Shown piece by piece: positions 6,245 through 8,712 of a stretch of 8,712 nucleotides of DNA; the stretch's first letter is position 1; each line of letters opens with the position of its first letter. The notes beneath the pieces were generated by a model. That model made no database searches. It saw only the letters and a list, made by a program, of their open reading frames with translations, and was not told the DNA's origin. The DNA is taken from NCBI GenBank assembly GCA_002291845.1, contig DBAU01000030.1, forward strand, positions 1-8,712, in the 5' to 3' direction. Source of the stretch: Alphaproteobacteria bacterium UBA1002. Lineage in GTDB: Bacteria > Pseudomonadota > Alphaproteobacteria > Rickettsiales > UBA998. The position numbers and the translations under genes were made by a program.

Positions 6245-8712
6245 ATGAAAGGCATTCCCGGCTCTGAAAAGCCTCCTGCCTCCGCCGGTGTTCCGTTGCG
6301 GGAACAGCAATTTGCGCGCCTCATGATGCCGCAGCAGACGGCCGAAACAGCGGTCTTGTCACCGCTGGTGCAGCAACTTTCTAGCGTGTTGGCTAGCACC
6401 AGTGGCACGGTCACCGTCACTTTTTCTTTCAACGTGGCACAAGCGGGATCGTTTCACCTTTCGACGCTCAACTATGTGAAGGCCACGATTGATCCCATCC
6501 GACAGACCCTGACTCTTACAGGGCCTGCGGGCATGGTAACCCAAGCATTAAGCGAAATACGGGTGTTCCTGCGCGAAGGTCTGCAAGACAGCCTGGAGAT
6601 CGAAGCATCCGTCGAAATCGACGGTCAGCAAATCATCAAAAGCCTGCCTCTGATATATCATGATGGGCAATATCAGCCGCTTGTGATCCCTTCGATCAAC
6701 TCGGTGGCGTTCAGTTCCCATCCGGACCTGCCTGTGCAGGTGGTGGAGCCGCTGGCACTGGAGACACGCGCAACACCGTTGATACCTCCGGTGTCTGAGA
6801 GCACTCGTCCTTTTTTCACAGCCGCTTTCTCGGAGGCTTTGGTCAGCACTTCCTCTACATCCTCAAGTTTTGCGCTCAGCCCCGGGCTTCCCCCGAGTCA
6901 GCTCTTTCGATCAACGTCGGCGGGTGGCGAGAGCCCTGCCAACGGGGGCGGTAGTGGGGGTTCTGGTGGCGCCGGCAGTGGAGGCGGCCCAGGTAGTGGA
7001 GGTGGTAGTGGCAATCAAGCCCCGACAAACATCACCTTATCTGCCGCTACTGTGCTGGAGAACAGCACTAACGGAACCACGATTGGCAGTTTCTCCGTAA
7101 CCGATCCCAATGGCGCGGACACCCACACCCTGAGCTTGGTGAATGATGCGGGCGGCCGCTTTGCCCTGATGGGTAGTTTTTTGGTGGTGGCTGATAGTGC
7201 GCAGCTGGATTTTGAGTCAAACACATCCCATAGCGTGACGGTACGTGCCACGGATGCTGGCGGACTTTGGTATGAACGCACGTTCGTCGTTTCGCTGACC
7301 AACGTCTCCGACCAGCCGCCGACGGCGGTAAATCTCTCTGCCAGTACGGTCGCCGAGGGGGCAGCCAACGGCACGGTGGTTGGAACACTCTCCACCATTG
7401 ATCCTGATGTAATTGACACGTTTACCTACACGCTACTTGATAATGCGGGCGGCCGCTTCACCTTATCGGGCAATCAGCTGGTGGTGGCCAACGGCAGCTT
7501 ACTGGATTTTGAGACGGCTACCTCACACAATGTCACGGTGCGCACCACGGATTCCACGGGCCGCTCGTTTGATGCACTGCTCACCATCCAGTTAAACGAT
7601 GTGCCGGAAAGTGCGCCAGTGATTACCGCGCCCACCACTCAGGCCGTCAGCGAGGATATTGCTGTGGTTTTCTCCAGTGCAGGGGGCAATGCCATTAGCT
7701 TCAGCGATGCCGATAGTGGCACGCTGACCGTGACACTCACGGCAACCCTTGGCACCCTTAGTCTTGCGGGCACTACAGGTCTGAGTTTTCTCTCTGGCTC
7801 CGCGAGCGGTGGCAGTTCCATGCAATTCTCAGGCACTGTTTCCGCCATTAACACGGCCCTGAACGGACTACAGTTTCTCCCGACTTCAAATGCTTCTGGT
7901 ACAGGATCGCTAGAGATTACCGCTGCCGATGGCACCTTCTCACAAAATTTCACCATCAGCCTACCTGTAAGTGCGGTAGCGGACACACCGTCGGTGAGCA
8001 ACGCGGTGACGGTGGAGGATGTGCAGACATCGAGCGGGCTGGTGGTGACGCTGAACGCGGCGGACGGCCCGGAGGTGGGGTTTGTACGCATCAGCAACAT
8101 CGTGGGAGGGACGCTGTATAAGAACGACGGTACCACAGTCATTAATGACGGGGATTTCATCACGGCGGCGGAGGGTGCGGCGGGCCTGAGGTTTACGCCG
8201 ACGGCGAACAGCTTTGGCACGGGCAGCTTTGACGTGCAGGCCTCGACGAGCAGCAGCACTGGGGGCTTGGGCGGCGGGGTGGTGACGTCGACCATCACGG
8301 TGCAGGCGCAGGCGGATACGCCGTCGATCACCAGCACGGTGACGCTGGAGGATACGCAAAGCACGAGCGGATTGGTGATCAGCCGCAACGCGGTGGATGG
8401 TTCGGAGGTGAGCCACTACAAGATCACGGGCATCACGGGCGGGACGCTGTACAAGAGCGATGGCACGACGGTGATCACTAACGGGGATTTCATCACGGCG
8501 GCGGAGGGTGCGGCGGGCCTGAAGTTTACGCCATCGGCAAACAGCATCAGCGCGGGGAGCGTGAATGTGCAGGCGAGCACGAGCGCGAGCGATGCGGGCC
8601 TGGGCGGCGGGGTGATCACGGGAACGATCAACGTGACGCCGGTAGCGGACACACCGTCGGTGAGCAACGCGGTGACGGTGGAGGATGTGCAGACATCGAG
8701 CGGGCTGGTGAT
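6245..8712 (+). CDS. Giant cadherin-like repeat protein (probable secreted adhesin), truncated at the right window edge
   Basis: The frame opens at ATG 6245, just after an in-frame TGA at 6224-6226 and a weak ribosome site (AGGG at 6231), and stays open for 822 codons to the window end. In order it holds a unique N-terminal region (1-226), a Gly/Ser linker (234-256), two cadherin-like domains (257-355 and 356-454), one Ig/cadherin-like module (455-577), and a 111-residue tandem repeat from 578 on. The cadherin domains carry Ca2+-type motifs: TDPNGAD (286-292), LDFE (321-324) and ATDAGG (335-340). The second copy has LDFE at 420-423. There is no cysteine in 822 residues, only one Trp, few Lys and no N-terminal signal peptide. 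In known families this pattern fits very large surface or biofilm adhesins exported by a type I secretion system through a C-terminal signal. That C-terminus is not in view, so function and route are inferred. Confidence 0.85.
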   Translation, partial: MKGIPGSEKPPASAGVPLREQQFARLMMPQQTAETAVLSPLVQQLSSVLASTSGTVTVTFSFNVAQAGSFHLSTLNYVKATIDPIRQTLTLTGPAGMVTQALSEIRVFLREGLQDSLEIEASVEIDGQQIIKSLPLIYHDGQYQPLVIPSINSVAFSSHPDLPVQVVEPLALETRATPLIPPVSESTRPFFTAAFSEALVSTSSTSSSFALSPGLPPSQLFRSTSAGGESPANGGGSGGSGGAGSGGGPGSGGGSGNQAPTNITLSAATVLENSTNGTTIGSFSVTDPNGADTHTLSLVNDAGGRFALMGSFLVVADSAQLDFESNTSHSVTVRATDAGGLWYERTFVVSLTNVSDQPPTAVNLSASTVAEGAANGTVVGTLSTIDPDVIDTFTYTLLDNAGGRFTLSGNQLVVANGSLLDFETATSHNVTVRTTDSTGRSFDALLTIQLNDVPESAPVITAPTTQAVSEDIAVVFSSAGGNAISFSDADSGTLTVTLTATLGTLSLAGTTGLSFLSGSASGGSSMQFSGTVSAINTALNGLQFLPTSNASGTGSLEITAADGTFSQNFTISLPVSAVADTPSVSNAVTVEDVQTSSGLVVTLNAADGPEVGFVRISNIVGGTLYKNDGTTVINDGDFITAAEGAAGLRFTPTANSFGTGSFDVQASTSSSTGGLGGGVVTSTITVQAQADTPSITSTVTLEDTQSTSGLVISRNAVDGSEVSHYKITGITGGTLYKSDGTTVITNGDFITAAEGAAGLKFTPSANSISAGSVNVQASTSASDAGLGGGVITGTINVTPVADTPSVSNAVTVEDVQTSSGLV
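6944..7012 (+). other. Gly/Ser-rich flexible linker in the giant protein
   Basis: Residues 234-256 consist almost only of Gly and Ser, with one Ala and one Pro, encoded by repeated GGx and AGT codons. The segment separates the unique N-terminal region from the first cadherin-like domain and probably acts as a flexible hinge. Such simple-sequence DNA is prone to length change by slippage. Confidence 0.8.
7013..7309 (+). repeat. Cadherin-like domain 1 (residues 257-355)
   Basis: This 99-residue unit begins NQAPTNITLSAATVLENS and contains TDPNGAD, NDAGGRF, LDFE and VTVRATDAGG, the usual strand and Ca2+-ligand landmarks of bacterial cadherin-like domains. It aligns without gaps to the next unit. 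The two share an identical 16-bp stretch at 7146-7161 and 7443-7458, which contains GCGGCCGC. Confidence 0.8.
7310..7606 (+). repeat. Cadherin-like domain 2 (residues 356-454)
   Basis: The second 99-residue unit begins DQPPTAVNLSASTVAEG. It repeats the landmarks of the first: IDPDVID, DNAGGRF, LDFE, VTVRTTD. The exact offset of 297 bp and the shared DNA around GCGGCCGC indicate tandem duplication followed by divergence. Confidence 0.8.
7607..7975 (+). repeat. Ig-like/cadherin-like module (residues 455-577)
   Basis: A single module of about 123 residues starts near SAPVITAPTTQAVSED. It runs through a Thr/Leu/Gly-rich beta-strand region (GTLTVTLTATLGTLSLAG) and ends with ALNGLQFLPTSNASGTGSLE. 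The 'GLxFxPTxNxxGTGSLxI' ending is common in long bacterial surface proteins and recurs in the 111-residue units that follow, so it is probably a more distant member of the same fold. Confidence 0.65.
7976..8308 (+). repeat. 111-residue tandem repeat, unit 1
   Basis: Residues 578-688. The unit starts VADTPSVSNAVTVED, contains GGTLYKNDGTTV and FITAAEGAAGLRFTP, and ends with a Gly-rich turn and VVTSTITVQA. Its first 69 bases are identical to the first 69 of unit 3 (the full match is 7974-8044 with 8640-8710). It also shares an identical 42-bp core with unit 2 (8148-8189 with 8481-8522). Confidence 0.92.
8309..8641 (+). repeat. 111-residue tandem repeat, unit 2
   Basis: Residues 689-799, exactly 333 bp after unit 1 with no insertions or deletions. 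By hand count about two thirds of the residues match unit 1. Differences cluster in the first third (for example TLEDTQSTSGLVISRNAVDG), while GGTLYK and FITAAEGAAGL are unchanged. It therefore looks like a diverged type alternating with the unit 1/3 type. Confidence 0.92.
8642..8712 (+). repeat. 111-residue tandem repeat, unit 3 (cut by the window edge)
   Basis: Residues 800-822 and onward. The visible part is identical to the start of unit 1 through base 8710 and then differs (A at 8711 where unit 1 has G). The array clearly continues past the window, so the copy number is unknown. Confidence 0.9.

Noticed and set aside
7639..8388. 249-residue minus-strand frame opposite the repeat protein
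   Set aside because: It is open only because the plus-strand frame is GC-rich and repetitive. The residues are Pro/Val/Ser-rich without motifs, and the plus-strand frame clearly explains the region.
8416..8667. Minus-strand frame resembling the one at 7639-8388
   Set aside because: It is the antisense shadow of the second and third 111-residue units, so its similarity to the other shadow only reflects the repeat.
3662..8712. ABC exporter as the type I secretion ATPase for the giant protein
   Set aside because: They are separated by a convergent gene and a tRNA. The exporter lacks a C39-like N-terminal domain, and no membrane-fusion or TolC partner is present.
7976..8712. CRISPR-like or mobile repeat array
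   Set aside because: The repeats are 333 bp, continuous, in frame and coding, so they are protein-domain repeats.

Overview
The window reads as a bacterial chromosome segment of moderate GC, most likely from a member of the Pseudomonadota and possibly an alphaproteobacterium. The basis is the MHS-type symporter, the short TatA-like protein, and the tRNA gene with an encoded CCA. This placement is inferred from protein style and no marker gene settles it. Most of the window holds ordinary membrane-transport genes. The right third holds the start of a very long, repeat-built surface or secreted protein.

Layout from left to right: (1) the 3' part of a metabolite:H+ symporter of the major facilitator superfamily (2-1255), open at the left edge. 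(2) After a 164-bp gap, a 60-residue TatA/E-like protein (1420-1602), followed 3 bases later by a 668-residue KimA-like APC-fold permease with a C-terminal cytosolic domain (1606-3612). These two look co-transcribed and translationally coupled. (3) A 589-residue ABC exporter half-transporter (3662-5431) with all nucleotide-binding motifs intact. It has a plausible promoter so close to its ATG that the mRNA may be nearly leaderless. (4) A convergent, unrecognised 119-residue gene on the minus strand (5428-5787). Its stop codon shares the palindrome CTAG with the stop of the ABC gene. (5) tRNA-Arg(CCU) at 5937-6013. (6) A visibly AT-richer 231-bp spacer. (7) A long reading frame from 6245 that runs off the right edge without a stop.

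The last gene is the most notable. Its visible 822 residues contain no cysteine and no N-terminal signal peptide. In order they hold a unique N-terminal region, a Gly/Ser linker, two 99-residue cadherin-like domains, one Ig-like/cadherin-like module, and then a tandem array with an exact period of 333 bp (111 codons). The first and third units are identical over 71 bp, while the second is clearly diverged, so the higher-order period may be 666 bp. Base composition changes sharply where the array starts, with codons almost all ending in G or C. This suggests that the array expanded or arrived separately. The gene resembles giant cadherin-like or type I secreted adhesins, but the C-terminus that would prove the secretion route lies outside the window.

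No CRISPR array, transposase, integrase, rRNA or phage gene is visible. Apart from the coupled tatA-like/KimA-like pair, the genes look like independent neighbours rather than one pathway. I see no firm evidence for a wholly new system.
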